From JAWKWH01 sp963669415 (lineage in GTDB: Bacteria > Pseudomonadota > Alphaproteobacteria > Rhizobiales > Rhizobiaceae): a DNA stretch of 64,000 nt. This document shows, piece by piece, positions 8,504-16,909 of this stretch. Each line of letters starts with the position of its first letter. The first letter of the stretch is position 1. The DNA is taken from the NCBI GenBank assembly GCA_963669415.2, contig CAXXPS010000002.1:806001-870000 (forward strand). Reading direction: 5' to 3'. The translations under genes and the position numbers were made by a program. The notes below the pieces were generated by a model. It had not been told where the DNA came from. It saw only the letters and a list, made by a program, of their open reading frames with translations, and ran no database searches.

Positions 8504-8613
8504 CGACTTTCCCTGCGTTTCAAAATCGCTGGGGCGTTTGCGGTATCTTTGAACCGTCACAACGCCTTTATGCGTTTGGTATCGTAGCCGAGGTCAAATC
8601 CGGTGGCTACCCG

Positions 8614-9471
8614 CTACAAACCGAAGCGGCCCCATAGCGCGCGTTCTTCCGCGGCTTCAGCCAGGCCTGCAGCACCGTTGGCGGCAATCTCCGAAGCGGA
8701 TGCCCCAAAAACCCCGAGACGGCGGCCGAACAAGCCTCGTGGTTGCGTAATCAGACGCATCTGTGTTTTCGGCCCGAATCGTGTCTTCAGCACCGAGCGC
8801 ATATCACCAATTTCGTCAACCAAACCAAGCTCCTTGGCTTTCTCGCCGGCCCAGAACGCGCCGGTGAAAAGATCGGAATCGTCGGCAAGCTTGTCGGCGC
8901 GCCGGCTTTTGACCAAATTGATGAAAACATCGTGGATTTGCAGCTGAATCGCCTTCAGCTTTTCGATATCGGCTTTCTTCTCTGGCTGGAACGGATCAAG
9001 CGTTACCTTGTTCTTGCCGGCTGTGTGCACCCGGCGTTCCACACCGATTTTCTTGATCATTTCCTGAAACCCAAAGGAAGCGGAAACCACACCGATCGAG
9101 CCGATGATCGACGAAGGATCAGCGAAGATCTCATCACCTGCCACAGCGATCATGTATCCGCCGGACGCCGCGACGTCCTCGACAAATACCAGAACTTTCT
9201 TGTCCTTCTCATCTGCCAATGAACGAATGCGCTGAAATATCAGACGCGACTGGACGGCCGATCCACCCGGCGAATTGACAGCAATTGCCACAGCCGGAGC
9301 CTGCTTGTCGGCAAAGGCTTTTTCAAGCTGCGCAGCAACACCCGCGATCGAAAGCGTCGGCCGGAACTGACCTCCCGATGCCATGATTGCACCCTGCAGG
9401 CGGACAACGGGTATGGTAACCGCGTCCGAACGCATCGATTTCGGAAGCAGTCGGTTCAACAGTCTCTTCAA
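8614..9471 (-). CDS. S49 family (SppA-like) serine peptidase
   Basis: A 285-residue S49 peptidase, related to signal peptide peptidase A and SohB. The nucleophile serine lies in EDVAASGGYMIA, and an upstream NSPGGSAVQS block matches the ClpP/crotonase fold. The probable general-base lysine is not identified with certainty. I chose the TTG at 9471, preceded by GGGAG at 8 bases; a TTG at 9525 in frame would add 18 residues without a ribosome site. It has no clear N-terminal membrane anchor, like other short rhizobial forms. Family members degrade cleaved signal peptides or membrane-associated proteins. Confidence 0.9.
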   Translation of the reverse strand: MKRLLNRLLPKSMRSDAVTIPVVRLQGAIMASGGQFRPTLSIAGVAAQLEKAFADKQAPAVAIAVNSPGGSAVQSRLIFQRIRSLADEKDKKVLVFVEDVAASGGYMIAVAGDEIFADPSSIIGSIGVVSASFGFQEMIKKIGVERRVHTAGKNKVTLDPFQPEKKADIEKLKAIQLQIHDVFINLVKSRRADKLADDSDLFTGAFWAGEKAKELGLVDEIGDMRSVLKTRFGPKTQMRLITQPRGLFGRRLGVFGASASEIAANGAAGLAEAAEERALWGRFGL

Positions 9472-9546
9472 CAGCAGATCTCCCGGACGTTTCGTTACAT
9501 GTAGGTAACGCAAGTTTTCACGCAATAACCTTCGATGCGATTGTCT

Positions 9547-10329
9547 TCAATCGCCAAACAGCGCTGCGCGCCCATTGCATATGGCGTCCGCCAGGTCCGA
9601 GAAACCTGTTTTTCCGGGCTCGTGGAGAGTTAATGGCGGAGAAAGCACCAGGCCCGCCCGGGAGCCATGATCCCCGCGAACCACAATGCGAATCGCGTCC
9701 TTGCCGGGCTCGGGGTGGACCGGTTTGATCTGCAGGCCGCCGAAACGGCCTTCGCAAGCGGTAAGGATCGCAGCAAGCGACGACGGCCTTGCAATCAGTG
9801 ATAATTGCCCACCAGGCCGCAATATGGCGGCAGCAGTCCTGAGCCAGGCTTCGAACATGCCTTCGGCCATCACATGGGCGGTTCGTTTCAGTGGGTCGGG
9901 TGTCTGGCGGTCCGTGCCATTGTTGAACGGCGGATTCATGATCACGTGGTCAAATGACCGGTCGGTGAGCCCGGCCCGAACACGGTCACGCCCGGACAAT
10001 TCAACATCTGCCAGCAACACCGACAAGCGATCGCGCAGATGTGCATTGCCCTCCAGAACCGCGCTCCGACGGGCGCAATCAGCCATTTGCGGGTCGAGTT
10101 CGACAAGAACCGCGCTTGCCGTGGAACACCGCGAGACTACGGCGAACCCCGCCGCACCTGCACCGGCGCCCAAATCGGCGACAGTTCCGGTAAAGCCGTC
10201 CGGAACGCTGGCCGCGAGCACCATGGCGTCCATTCCCGATCGATGTCCCCTGCCCGCGGGCTGGATGATCTGGAAATTTCCGCGATGAAACGTGTCGATT
10301 GTCGTCGCCATGTCTGTTGATTGGCTCAT
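9547..10329 (-). CDS. class I SAM methyltransferase, TrmN6/YfiC-like
   Basis: A 260-residue Rossmann-fold methyltransferase. The SAM-binding motif I is VADLGAGAGAAGFAV (about residues 50-64), and the NPPF motif typical of adenine-N6 methyltransferases is at about 131-134. The N-terminal GRGHRSGMDAMVLAA block matches the tRNA1(Val) (adenine37-N6)-methyltransferase group (YfiC/TrmN6), so a tRNA target is likely but not proven. The neighbouring DUF2007 and S49 peptidase genes lie on the same strand within 75 bases, suggesting a small operon. Confidence 0.85.
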   Translation of the reverse strand: MSQSTDMATTIDTFHRGNFQIIQPAGRGHRSGMDAMVLAASVPDGFTGTVADLGAGAGAAGFAVVSRCSTASAVLVELDPQMADCARRSAVLEGNAHLRDRLSVLLADVELSGRDRVRAGLTDRSFDHVIMNPPFNNGTDRQTPDPLKRTAHVMAEGMFEAWLRTAAAILRPGGQLSLIARPSSLAAILTACEGRFGGLQIKPVHPEPGKDAIRIVVRGDHGSRAGLVLSPPLTLHEPGKTGFSDLADAICNGRAALFGD

Positions 10330-10348
10330 GTTGGCGGAATTGCCAATT

Positions 10349-10573
10349 CTATTTGCCGCGCAATTCGTGGGCGATCCCGGCGTCCTTCAGCAGTCGCCTG
10401 GCAGCTGGTTCGTCCTCTTCGACCACAAGAACACGGCGGGCCAGAATGCCGATTGAACCTTCGGCAATGCTCATATTCTGGTCGGCGACGAAATAGTTGA
10501 TACCGGCATCGCGCATCAGCGCTTCTATGAAAGATATCAAAACCGCGTCATTGGTGCGGACAAGTTCGATCAT
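10349..10573 (-). CDS. DUF2007 family protein
   Basis: A 74-residue protein matching DUF2007 (putative signal-transducing protein): MIELVRTNDAVLISFIEALM at the N-terminus and the acidic RRVLVVEEDEPAARRLL block at about residues 46-62. The fold is thought to resemble the regulatory PII-like or ACT type, but no function is established. It is the first gene of the leftward group with the methyltransferase and S49 peptidase, and lies divergent from the polyprenyl synthase gene, with about 200 bases between them for two promoters. Confidence 0.85.
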   Translation of the reverse strand: MIELVRTNDAVLISFIEALMRDAGINYFVADQNMSIAEGSIGILARRVLVVEEDEPAARRLLKDAGIAHELRGK

Positions 10574-10773
10574 GCTTCCTAATTACCGCGTCAAGACCCA
10601 ATGTAAACGGTCTGTCTCGTACAGGTGCGCCAAGCTTCGATCAATTTGGCGCGATCCGCGCCAATTCGCCGCTTGCGGAAAGACTGGCTGTCACAATAAG
10701 GTCTTCTTGGCATCCGCAGACCGATTGCGGGGCAATGGGGTGATGTCACCTTCAATATGGGAGTGTGGACAAG

Positions 10774-11790
10774 GTGGGTGTAGTCGTTTCACTGGCGGAT
10801 AGCGAGCGCAGTGGCGCCTCAATCAAGCCGCTGATCGATCTGGCAGCGGCTGACATGTCGCGGGTCAACGAATTGATCCTCTCAAAGGCGGGATCGCATG
10901 TCGACCTTATTCCGGAGATCGCAAATCACCTGATTTCATCGGGTGGCAAGCGATTGCGCCCGATGATCACGCTTACAGCAGCTCAGATGTTCGGATATGA
11001 GGGCGACAAGCACATCAAGCTCGCAACCAGTGTCGAGTTCATGCACACCGCCACCTTGTTGCACGACGACGTGGTTGACGAGAGCGGTATGCGCCGCGGC
11101 AAGCAGACCGCGCGCATGATATGGGGCAATCAGGCAAGCGTGCTGGTTGGCGACTACCTGCTCGGACAAGCGTTCCGCATGATGGTCGAAGTGGGATCGC
11201 TGGAAGCGCTGAAAATCCTGTCATCCGCCGCCTCGATCATTGCCGAAGGCGAAGTAATGCAGCTTGCCGCTGCAAAAAATCTGGAAACCACGGAAGATGA
11301 ATATCTGGCCGTGATCGTCGCCAAAACCGCAGCGCTGTTTTCAGCCGCGGCTGAAGTCGGGCCGGTGATAGCCAATGCCTCGAAAACCGACCGGGCCGCG
11401 CTACGGTCCTTCGGGACCAATCTGGGTCTGGCGTTCCAGCTGATCGACGACGCGCTCGATTATGGCGGCAATGCCGGCGATCTGGGAAAAAATGTCGGCG
11501 ACGACTTCCGCGAGGGAAAGGTCACTCTCCCGGTGGTCTTGAGTTACCGGCGCGGAACAGAAGAAGACAGGCGGTTCTGGAAAAAGGCCATCGAGACGGG
11601 AGTGTCCGACGATGAGGCGCTGGACAAAGCCATCGGCCTGATGACCAAGACTGGCGCTATCCGCGACACGGTTGGCCGGGCAAGGCATTTTGGCGAAATC
11701 GCCCGCGATGCCTTGGCGCCGCTTGGTGAATCGGCCCAAAAGCGGGCTTTGCTCGAGTTGATAGAGTTTTGCATCAGCCGTGCGGTGTGA
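10774..11790 (+). CDS. all-trans polyprenyl (octa/decaprenyl) diphosphate synthase
   Basis: A 338-residue trans-prenyltransferase that makes the isoprenoid side chain of ubiquinone. The two aspartate-rich magnesium-binding motifs are present: DDVVD at about residues 90-94 (first Asp motif) and DDALD at about 218-222 (second). The GGKRLRP substrate-binding block precedes them. I chose the GTG at 10774 because GGGAG lies 10 bases upstream and the protein then begins GVVVSL; a GTG at 10765 is too close to that site. Chain length cannot be read from sequence; rhizobia usually make decaprenyl. Confidence 0.92.
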   Translation: MGVVVSLADSERSGASIKPLIDLAAADMSRVNELILSKAGSHVDLIPEIANHLISSGGKRLRPMITLTAAQMFGYEGDKHIKLATSVEFMHTATLLHDDVVDESGMRRGKQTARMIWGNQASVLVGDYLLGQAFRMMVEVGSLEALKILSSAASIIAEGEVMQLAAAKNLETTEDEYLAVIVAKTAALFSAAAEVGPVIANASKTDRAALRSFGTNLGLAFQLIDDALDYGGNAGDLGKNVGDDFREGKVTLPVVLSYRRGTEEDRRFWKKAIETGVSDDEALDKAIGLMTKTGAIRDTVGRARHFGEIARDALAPLGESAQKRALLELIEFCISRAV

Positions 11791-11918
11791 GAACAGTACG
11801 CTTCATTAACGCCCACTCGCTATTGTGATTTCGTGCGTCATTGAACCCTGACCGCAAAAAGGCCATTCTTGTCGGATTGAAGACACAGAAAATTATCCGT
11901 GGGCACGGGAAGGATCGA

Positions 11919-13874
11919 ATGCAGAGACTTCGAACGCTGTTACTGAGCGCGGTTTTCGCGAGCACACTTCCGCTTTCATTGGGCACTGCTCAGGCAAGCG
12001 AAGATGATTTGTCGGATGTCTCGATTCGTTCATTCTCCGGTGCCTTTTTGGCGGCGCGTACCGCCGAGATCGATGCCGACCTGGACGCGACAGTCAAATT
12101 CTACCGCAAGGCGCTGGTCTTTGATCCGGGTAGCGAGCAATTGCAGCGCAGCCTCATGCTGGCGCTTATTTCAAACGAAATGTTTGATGAGGCTCTGCCT
12201 TTCGCCGAAAAGCTCAAATCTGTTCCCGAGATAGAGCGTTTCTCGAGATTGGCGTTAGCTGTTGATTCCTTGAGAAAAAAGGAGTTTGCCGACTCCGAGT
12301 ACTGGTTGCAGCTGGCGTTGGAATCTGACCTTGACCGCTTGATTACAGGCATCATGAGCGCTTGGGCGAAACAGGGTCAAGGTGAGACGGAAGATGCGTT
12401 TGCCCACCTGAAAAAACTTGAGGGCCCGGAATGGTTTGATCTTTTCAAGGATTACCACCGCGCGCTCATCGCCGAACAGGCGGGCATGACTGAACTGGCA
12501 AAGAAATCCTTTGATGCAACGGTCGCAAACACCAGCGGTGGCCGTTCTGCACCCAATACCTATTGGCGCGCGGTGACGGCACAGGCGCTGTTGCTGGCGC
12601 GCTCGGGCGAAATGGAAAAGGCGAGCGAAGCGATCGACACTGGCGAATCATTTGCGCCAAGCCGTCAGGCTCTCAAGGCAATCAGAAACGCAATTGAGGC
12701 CGGAAGGGATTCAAAGCCGCTTATTACCGATGCAGGAGACGGCGCTGCTGAAATTCTCCTCAATATCGGTGCAGCTCTGAACCGTGGCGGAGGCGAAGCC
12801 TTCGTACGGCTCTATCTGCAGTATGCGAGGGCCTTGCGCCCGCAGAGCGCTGCCGTGCTCATTCAATTGGGACAACTTGCAGAACAGCAAAGCCGATCCC
12901 AAGAGGCGATCAATTTTTACAAACGGGTTCCTGTCGATTCTCCGATGAAACGGCTGGCAGAAATGCAACTCGGACTCAACCTTGCCGATGTCGACCAGCA
13001 TGACGAGGCAGTCGAACATCTGAATGCCCTGCTTGATGCCGATCCGGATGAGATGCGAACCTATTTGGCGTTGGGGGGCGTTCATGGGTCTCGCAAGGAT
13101 TTTGCCGCAGCCTCGGAAATTTACGACCGGGCCGTTGAAAGAATTGGCACACCTTCCCGGGAACACTGGAACATCTTTTACCAGCGCGGAATTGCCTACG
13201 AGCGGCAGAAGAAGTGGGAGAAGGCAGAGCCAAACTTCCTCAAAGCGCTCGAATTGCGCCCTGATCAGCCTCAGGTCCTGAATTATCTCGGCTACTCATG
13301 GGTCGACATGAACATGAACCTGGACAAGGGCCTGGACATGATAGCGCGCGCCGTCGCGCTCAGGCCCAATGACGGATATATCGTCGACTCCCTCGGCTGG
13401 GCTTACTACCGGCTGGAGCGCTTTGACGACGCGGTCCGTGAATTGGAGAAGGCCGTTTCTCTGAAGCCCGACGATCCAATCCTCAACGATCATCTCGGTG
13501 ATGCTTATTGGCGTGCCGGTAAGAAGCTGCAGGCGGTATTCCAGTGGAACCACGCCCGTGACATGAATCCGGAACTGGATGTGCTGGCATCGGTCGAGCA
13601 GAAGCTTACAGAAGGGCTTCCTCCGCTGGAACCGAAAGAAAAGCTTGCAATGGCGCCACGGGTGGTTCTGGACGACAGTTCGAACGGAGACGAGAACGGT
13701 TCCCGCCCTGCTGTGTACAAGGTCAAAGCCGGACAGTCGCTGTGGGATATTGCGGCGGAGGAACTCGGCGACGGCCAGCGCTATCTCGAAATTCTGAAGC
13801 TTAATCCCGCCCTTGCAAACGATCCCAACCGTATCTTTCCCGGTCAGGAGTTGCGTTTGCCTGCGGCTCCGTGA
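11919..13874 (+). CDS. exported TPR-repeat protein with C-terminal LysM domain
   Basis: A 651-residue protein starting with a signal peptide (MQRLRTLLLSAVFASTLPLS, cleavage near AQA-S). Several TPR units follow, clearest at about residues 430-570 (for example PNFLKALELRPDQPQVLNYLGY and AVSLKPDDPILNDHLGDAYW). The last 50 residues (VKAGQSLWDIAAEELGDGQRY to FPGQELRLP) form a LysM domain, which binds peptidoglycan. I chose the ATG at 11919, with GGAAGGA 5 bases upstream, over an upstream TTG. A TPR scaffold tied to the cell wall by LysM suggests a role in envelope assembly. A 411-bp repeat begins 22 bases after the stop. Confidence 0.88.
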   Translation: MQRLRTLLLSAVFASTLPLSLGTAQASEDDLSDVSIRSFSGAFLAARTAEIDADLDATVKFYRKALVFDPGSEQLQRSLMLALISNEMFDEALPFAEKLKSVPEIERFSRLALAVDSLRKKEFADSEYWLQLALESDLDRLITGIMSAWAKQGQGETEDAFAHLKKLEGPEWFDLFKDYHRALIAEQAGMTELAKKSFDATVANTSGGRSAPNTYWRAVTAQALLLARSGEMEKASEAIDTGESFAPSRQALKAIRNAIEAGRDSKPLITDAGDGAAEILLNIGAALNRGGGEAFVRLYLQYARALRPQSAAVLIQLGQLAEQQSRSQEAINFYKRVPVDSPMKRLAEMQLGLNLADVDQHDEAVEHLNALLDADPDEMRTYLALGGVHGSRKDFAAASEIYDRAVERIGTPSREHWNIFYQRGIAYERQKKWEKAEPNFLKALELRPDQPQVLNYLGYSWVDMNMNLDKGLDMIARAVALRPNDGYIVDSLGWAYYRLERFDDAVRELEKAVSLKPDDPILNDHLGDAYWRAGKKLQAVFQWNHARDMNPELDVLASVEQKLTEGLPPLEPKEKLAMAPRVVLDDSSNGDENGSRPAVYKVKAGQSLWDIAAEELGDGQRYLEILKLNPALANDPNRIFPGQELRLPAAP

Positions 13875-13896
13875 ACGCGGCAGACCGGATACGATC

Positions 13897-14307
13897 TAGA
13901 GCCTTTCACGCTCAGATGGAATCGTTTGAATGCAGGTAATTTGGTCTTCGGCCAGGAGCGGAAAGCGACACAGTGCGAGCACTGTTAGCTTTTCGCGACA
14001 ACGTCCGAAGGCCAAAGAACTCAGGCGTTTGCGGTTACTTGTAACCGCGACAACGCCCCGATCCTCTTGGCTCCCTCGGAGGCATTTTTCGCTCGGCTGA
14101 CGCCGGTGACGCGAAAATTGCCCGGGTTCAAACGATTGCAGAAAAGATAATCTTTTCATCATCTTAATTGCCCTGGTAGCGCCTTTTCCGCCCTGACAAC
14201 GTCGAAATCCTCGACCATAGCTAAGGCTATGCTCTGCGGTATTCTCCTTGTCAGATGCGAAAAATCCATCCATTCAAACTGCTTCCAGCTGAGCGTGAAA
14301 GGCTCTA
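13897..14307. mobile_element. 411-bp inverted-repeat element with TA ends (non-autonomous)
   Basis: The ends are inverted copies: GAGCCTTTCACGCTCAG (from 13899) and CTGAGCGTGAAAGGCTC (to 14305) match perfectly, and similarity continues about 18 more bases inward with a few changes (TTTGAATG on each side). TA dinucleotides flank both ends. The inside holds smaller hairpins, for example GCATAGC/GCTATG near 14220, and GAGCGAAAAATG (inverted) at 14083-14094. A 125-codon open frame on the minus strand spans most of it but has no domain or ribosome site and I judge it spurious. It fits a rhizobial MITE-like intergenic repeat. Confidence 0.75.
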
Positions 14308-14616
14308 ATCTACGGCAATTCCGTATTTCGGTTTGACCGGACACTGTTCAACTTTGCCAAAGTCGACAAGCGAACATTTCAGGCGCAATTCGCGAACGTC
14401 ACGCACCCACGGATTCTGTTTCTGACACAGGCATTTGGAATCCGGCAATCTCAGCGTTGTGCATCCCGGGTCAACACACAGATAGCCGGTGACGTCATCT
14501 CGTACATTGGAATTGCGGTCCGGCCAGCTTTGCGCGGATGAGCCGGAAGCAATAAGCGAGCTCATTGCAATGCCGATCGATGTGACCAATATGATTCGGG
14601 TTGTGCGCATTGACAT
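14305..14616 (-). CDS. small cysteine-rich secreted protein, unknown
   Basis: A 103-residue protein with a signal peptide (MRTTRIILVTSIGIAMSSLI, cleavage near SSA-Q) and a mature part with six cysteines (in LCVDPGCT, KCLCQ, KCS and QCP) that could form disulfides in the periplasm. I chose the ATG at 14616, with GAGG about 11 bases upstream; the ATG at 14610 is an alternative. The stop codon TAG lies on the terminal TA of the 13897-14307 repeat, so insertion of that element probably set the present C-terminus. No family recognised. Confidence 0.6.
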   Translation of the reverse strand: MSMRTTRIILVTSIGIAMSSLIASGSSAQSWPDRNSNVRDDVTGYLCVDPGCTTLRLPDSKCLCQKQNPWVRDVRELRLKCSLVDFGKVEQCPVKPKYGIAVD

Positions 14617-14761
14617 TACCGCGGCTACCTCGACTGTTGAGAACCAGATTTGAATGTAGATCAATTTTTTCGGTGGGCAAGGCACTTGCAGAGCATCAGC
14701 CCGTTCGACCCGCCGGCGAATTTGTGGGATTTGTCTCAGACTGAGATTGGAGCGGCAACGC

Positions 14762-15396
14762 ATGCCAGAACTTGGAACAAGCCCGGATTTTGCATTCGAG
14801 CTCGAATGCATCAGGTCTGAGGGCTGGCCATGTACCGGAATCGACGAGGCCGGGCGCGGGCCGCTTGCCGGTCCGGTTGTGGCTGCAGCTGTCATCCTCG
14901 ATCCCGGTAACATTCCGATGGGTTGGACGATTCGAAACGCCTGAACCCCTCACGCAGGTCGGAGCTCTTTGATATCCTGCTGGATACCGCGCAGGCAATT
15001 TCAATCAGCTCGGTTTCCGCCCAGTCGATTGATCTGTGTGACATCCGCAAAGCCTCTCTGACGGCTATGACGCGGGCAGTGAACGGCCTGGCTATTACGC
15101 CCAGATTTGCACTTGTCGACGGGAGGGATATTCCTCCCGGTTTGCCCTGCCAGGCGCAAGCGCTGATCAAAGGCGACAGCCGATCGCAATCAATCGCTGC
15201 GGCTTCAATTGTCGCGAAGGTAGCCCGTGACCGGATGATGGGCCGCGCGGGCGCGGTGTACCCTGATTTCGGACTGCAGAACAATGCGGGCTACGGAACT
15301 GTTGAACACCGCGAGGCGATCGACCAGGTTGGCGGCATCGAGCGATTTCACAGGTTCAGCTTTTCCCCGTTCAGGCAGGGGAAGTTGGATCTTTGA
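14762..15396 (+). pseudogene. rnhB: ribonuclease HII, frameshifted as given
   Basis: RNase HII removes RNA from RNA-DNA hybrids and single ribonucleotides from DNA. The first part (14762 to about 14917) reads in one frame and includes the catalytic block TGIDEAGRGPLAGPVVAAAV. The rest, in the frame one base back, carries DDSKRLNPSRRSELF and the block SIAAASIVAKVARDR to the stop at 15396. One missing base near 14917 (CCGATG where CCGGATG would restore IPDGLDDSKRL) explains the break. Repaired, it would be about 211 residues, normal for the family. It is either a real mutation or a sequence error; nothing suggests programmed frameshifting. Confidence 0.85.
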
Positions 15397-15418
15397 CCCG
15401 CAAGCCGATGCAGAAAAG

Positions 15419-15448
15419 AAAAACGCCGCCGGAACGCACCCGGCGGCG
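15419..15448 (-). terminator. rho-independent terminator of the atp operon
   Basis: CGCCGCCGG (15424-15432) and CCGGCGGCG (15440-15448) form a perfect 9-bp stem with a 7-base loop. Reading leftward, the stem is followed by TTTTTCTTTT, a good T tract. It lies 24 bases past the atpF stop. It may also serve the rightward rnhB as a stem without T tract. Confidence 0.85.
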
Positions 15449-15471
15449 AGTTTCAAATTCATCAGAAAGCG

Positions 15472-15963
15472 TCAGTTCAGCCGCGATTTCACCTCTGCCA
15501 GAGATGATTTGAACAGAGACGCCGTGGTCTTGCTGTCCATTTTATCTTCCAGCAGCTTGCCCGCCGCAGCAACGGCTATCTCGACTGCATTTGAACGGAC
15601 TTCGTTGACGGCCTCGCGTTCAGCCTGCGCAATTTTCTGCTCCGCCAGGGCGGTGCGGCGGACGACGTAGTCTTCCGTCTTCTGCTTGGCGTCGGCGACG
15701 ATTGCATCCGCCTCATGCTTGGCAGCAGCGACCATGTCGCTTGCTTCCTTCTCAGCTTCCTTGCGCTTGCGCTGGTATTCGGCCAGCAATTGCTGGGCTT
15801 CCTCGCGCAGCTTCCTGGCTTCCTCAAGCTCGTTGCGGATCTTGTCGGCCCGGTCGTCAAGCGACTTGCCAACCATCCCCGGCACTTTGACATACAGAAT
15901 AATGCCCAGGAAAATGATCAGCGCGACAAGCGTCCAAACGCTGGCCATGGATGTTGCGTCCAT
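15472..15963 (-). CDS. atpF: F-type ATP synthase subunit b
   Basis: A 163-residue peripheral-stalk subunit of the FO sector. It has an N-terminal membrane helix (VWTLVALIIFLGIILYVKVPGMV, about residues 9-31) and a long, charged, Ala/Glu/Lys-rich coiled coil to the C-terminus. It is the last gene of the leftward atpI-B-E-F'-F operon, 9 bases after the b' gene, and is followed by a terminator. Having two different b-type subunits is usual in alphaproteobacteria and photosynthetic bacteria. The F1 genes are not in the window, also normal for Rhizobiales. Confidence 0.95.
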   Translation of the reverse strand: MDATSMASVWTLVALIIFLGIILYVKVPGMVGKSLDDRADKIRNELEEARKLREEAQQLLAEYQRKRKEAEKEASDMVAAAKHEADAIVADAKQKTEDYVVRRTALAEQKIAQAEREAVNEVRSNAVEIAVAAAGKLLEDKMDSKTTASLFKSSLAEVKSRLN

Positions 15964-15972
15964 AATCCGCTC

Positions 15973-16542
15973 CTATCCCTGTACTGCCTTGATGGCACTG
16001 GCTGCTTGCGCCTTGGTCACCTTGCCGCCAACGAGGTTTTCAACAATCGAGGCGGCGGTTTCTTCCGCAATCGAGCCTACTTCCTTCATTGCGCCAGCCT
16101 TGATCGAAGCGATACGCGCTTCAGCTTCGGCAAGTTTCTCGTCCAGTTCTGCCTCGACCTTGCGACGCTCAGCATCGGCTTCAGCCTTGGCCGAGTCGCG
16201 TGCCTCTTGCCCGATCTGACCCGCTTTCGTGCGCCCCTCGGCAAGCTCCTGCTCATAGGCCGCAATCGCTTCGTCGGCTTCTTCCTTCATACGGGCGGCT
16301 TGATCCAGATCCTGTGCAATCCGGTCACTGCGGTGCTCCAGAATGTCGGACAACCGTGGCAGAGCCACTTTCTTCAAGAACAGATAGAACAGACCAAAGG
16401 TAATCGCCAGCCACAGGATCTGCGAAGGAAAGTTGGCTGAATCGAAAGGCGGAAACGCTGCCGAATGGCCACCCTCATGGGCGACACCGGTTTCGGTGTG
16501 TGTTTCCCCTTCTGATGCCGCATATGCGGATACGACAAACAT
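15973..16542 (-). CDS. atpG: F-type ATP synthase subunit b' (second b-type subunit)
   Basis: A 189-residue b-type stalk subunit, the partner of AtpF in a heterodimeric peripheral stalk. An N-terminal extension of about 30 residues (GETHTETGVAHEGGHSAAFP) precedes the membrane helix (LPSQILWLAITFGLFYLFL region, about 40-60), then a coiled coil rich in Ala, Glu and Lys. It lies between atpE and atpF. The symbol atpG for b' follows cyanobacterial/rhizobial practice and must not be confused with the gamma subunit; atpF2 is also used. Confidence 0.92.
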   Translation of the reverse strand: MFVVSAYAASEGETHTETGVAHEGGHSAAFPPFDSANFPSQILWLAITFGLFYLFLKKVALPRLSDILEHRSDRIAQDLDQAARMKEEADEAIAAYEQELAEGRTKAGQIGQEARDSAKAEADAERRKVEAELDEKLAEAEARIASIKAGAMKEVGSIAEETAASIVENLVGGKVTKAQAASAIKAVQG

Positions 16543-16610
16543 GGCTTTATCCTGTTGTCATGGCGCCGACCGCAAATGCGATCGGCCCGATAAATTCGCG
16601 ATCTTTGATA

Positions 16611-16838
16611 TTAGACAGCGAACAGCAGCAGGAGCGCGATAAGCAGGGCAAAGATGCCAAGCGCTTCGGTCACGGCGAAGCCAAAGATGAGGCGGCCGAA
16701 CTGCCCGTCCGCTGCCGATGGGTTGCGCAACGCGCCCTGCAGGAACTGGCCGAACAGGTTACCCACACCGATACCGGCTGCGCCGGTGCCGATGGCTGCA
16801 ATGCCTGCGCCGATCAATTTTGCTGCTTCAGGTTCCAT
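16611..16838 (-). CDS. atpE: F-type ATP synthase subunit c
   Basis: A 75-residue proteolipid forming the rotating c-ring. Two membrane helices are visible: a glycine-rich first one (AKLIGAGIAAIGTGAAGIGVG) and a second (FGFAVTEALGIFALLIALLL) with the conserved proton-carrying acidic residue, here Glu in VTEALG. The polar loop RNPSA between them contacts the central stalk. Start and length match the family. It lies between atpB and the b' gene in the FO operon. Confidence 0.97.
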   Translation of the reverse strand: MEPEAAKLIGAGIAAIGTGAAGIGVGNLFGQFLQGALRNPSAADGQFGRLIFGFAVTEALGIFALLIALLLLFAV

Positions 16839-16909
16839 TTTAGTGCTCCTTGTTGGAATAAGTTGAAATCTCGTTGAATTGGGTCAGGCGCCTGCGCCGT
16901 CAAGTGTCA

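Noticed and set aside
13896..14273. 125-codon open frame on the minus strand inside the 411-bp element
   Set aside because: No ribosome site, no recognisable domain, and it is bounded by the inverted repeats, so it is better explained as repeat sequence than as a gene.
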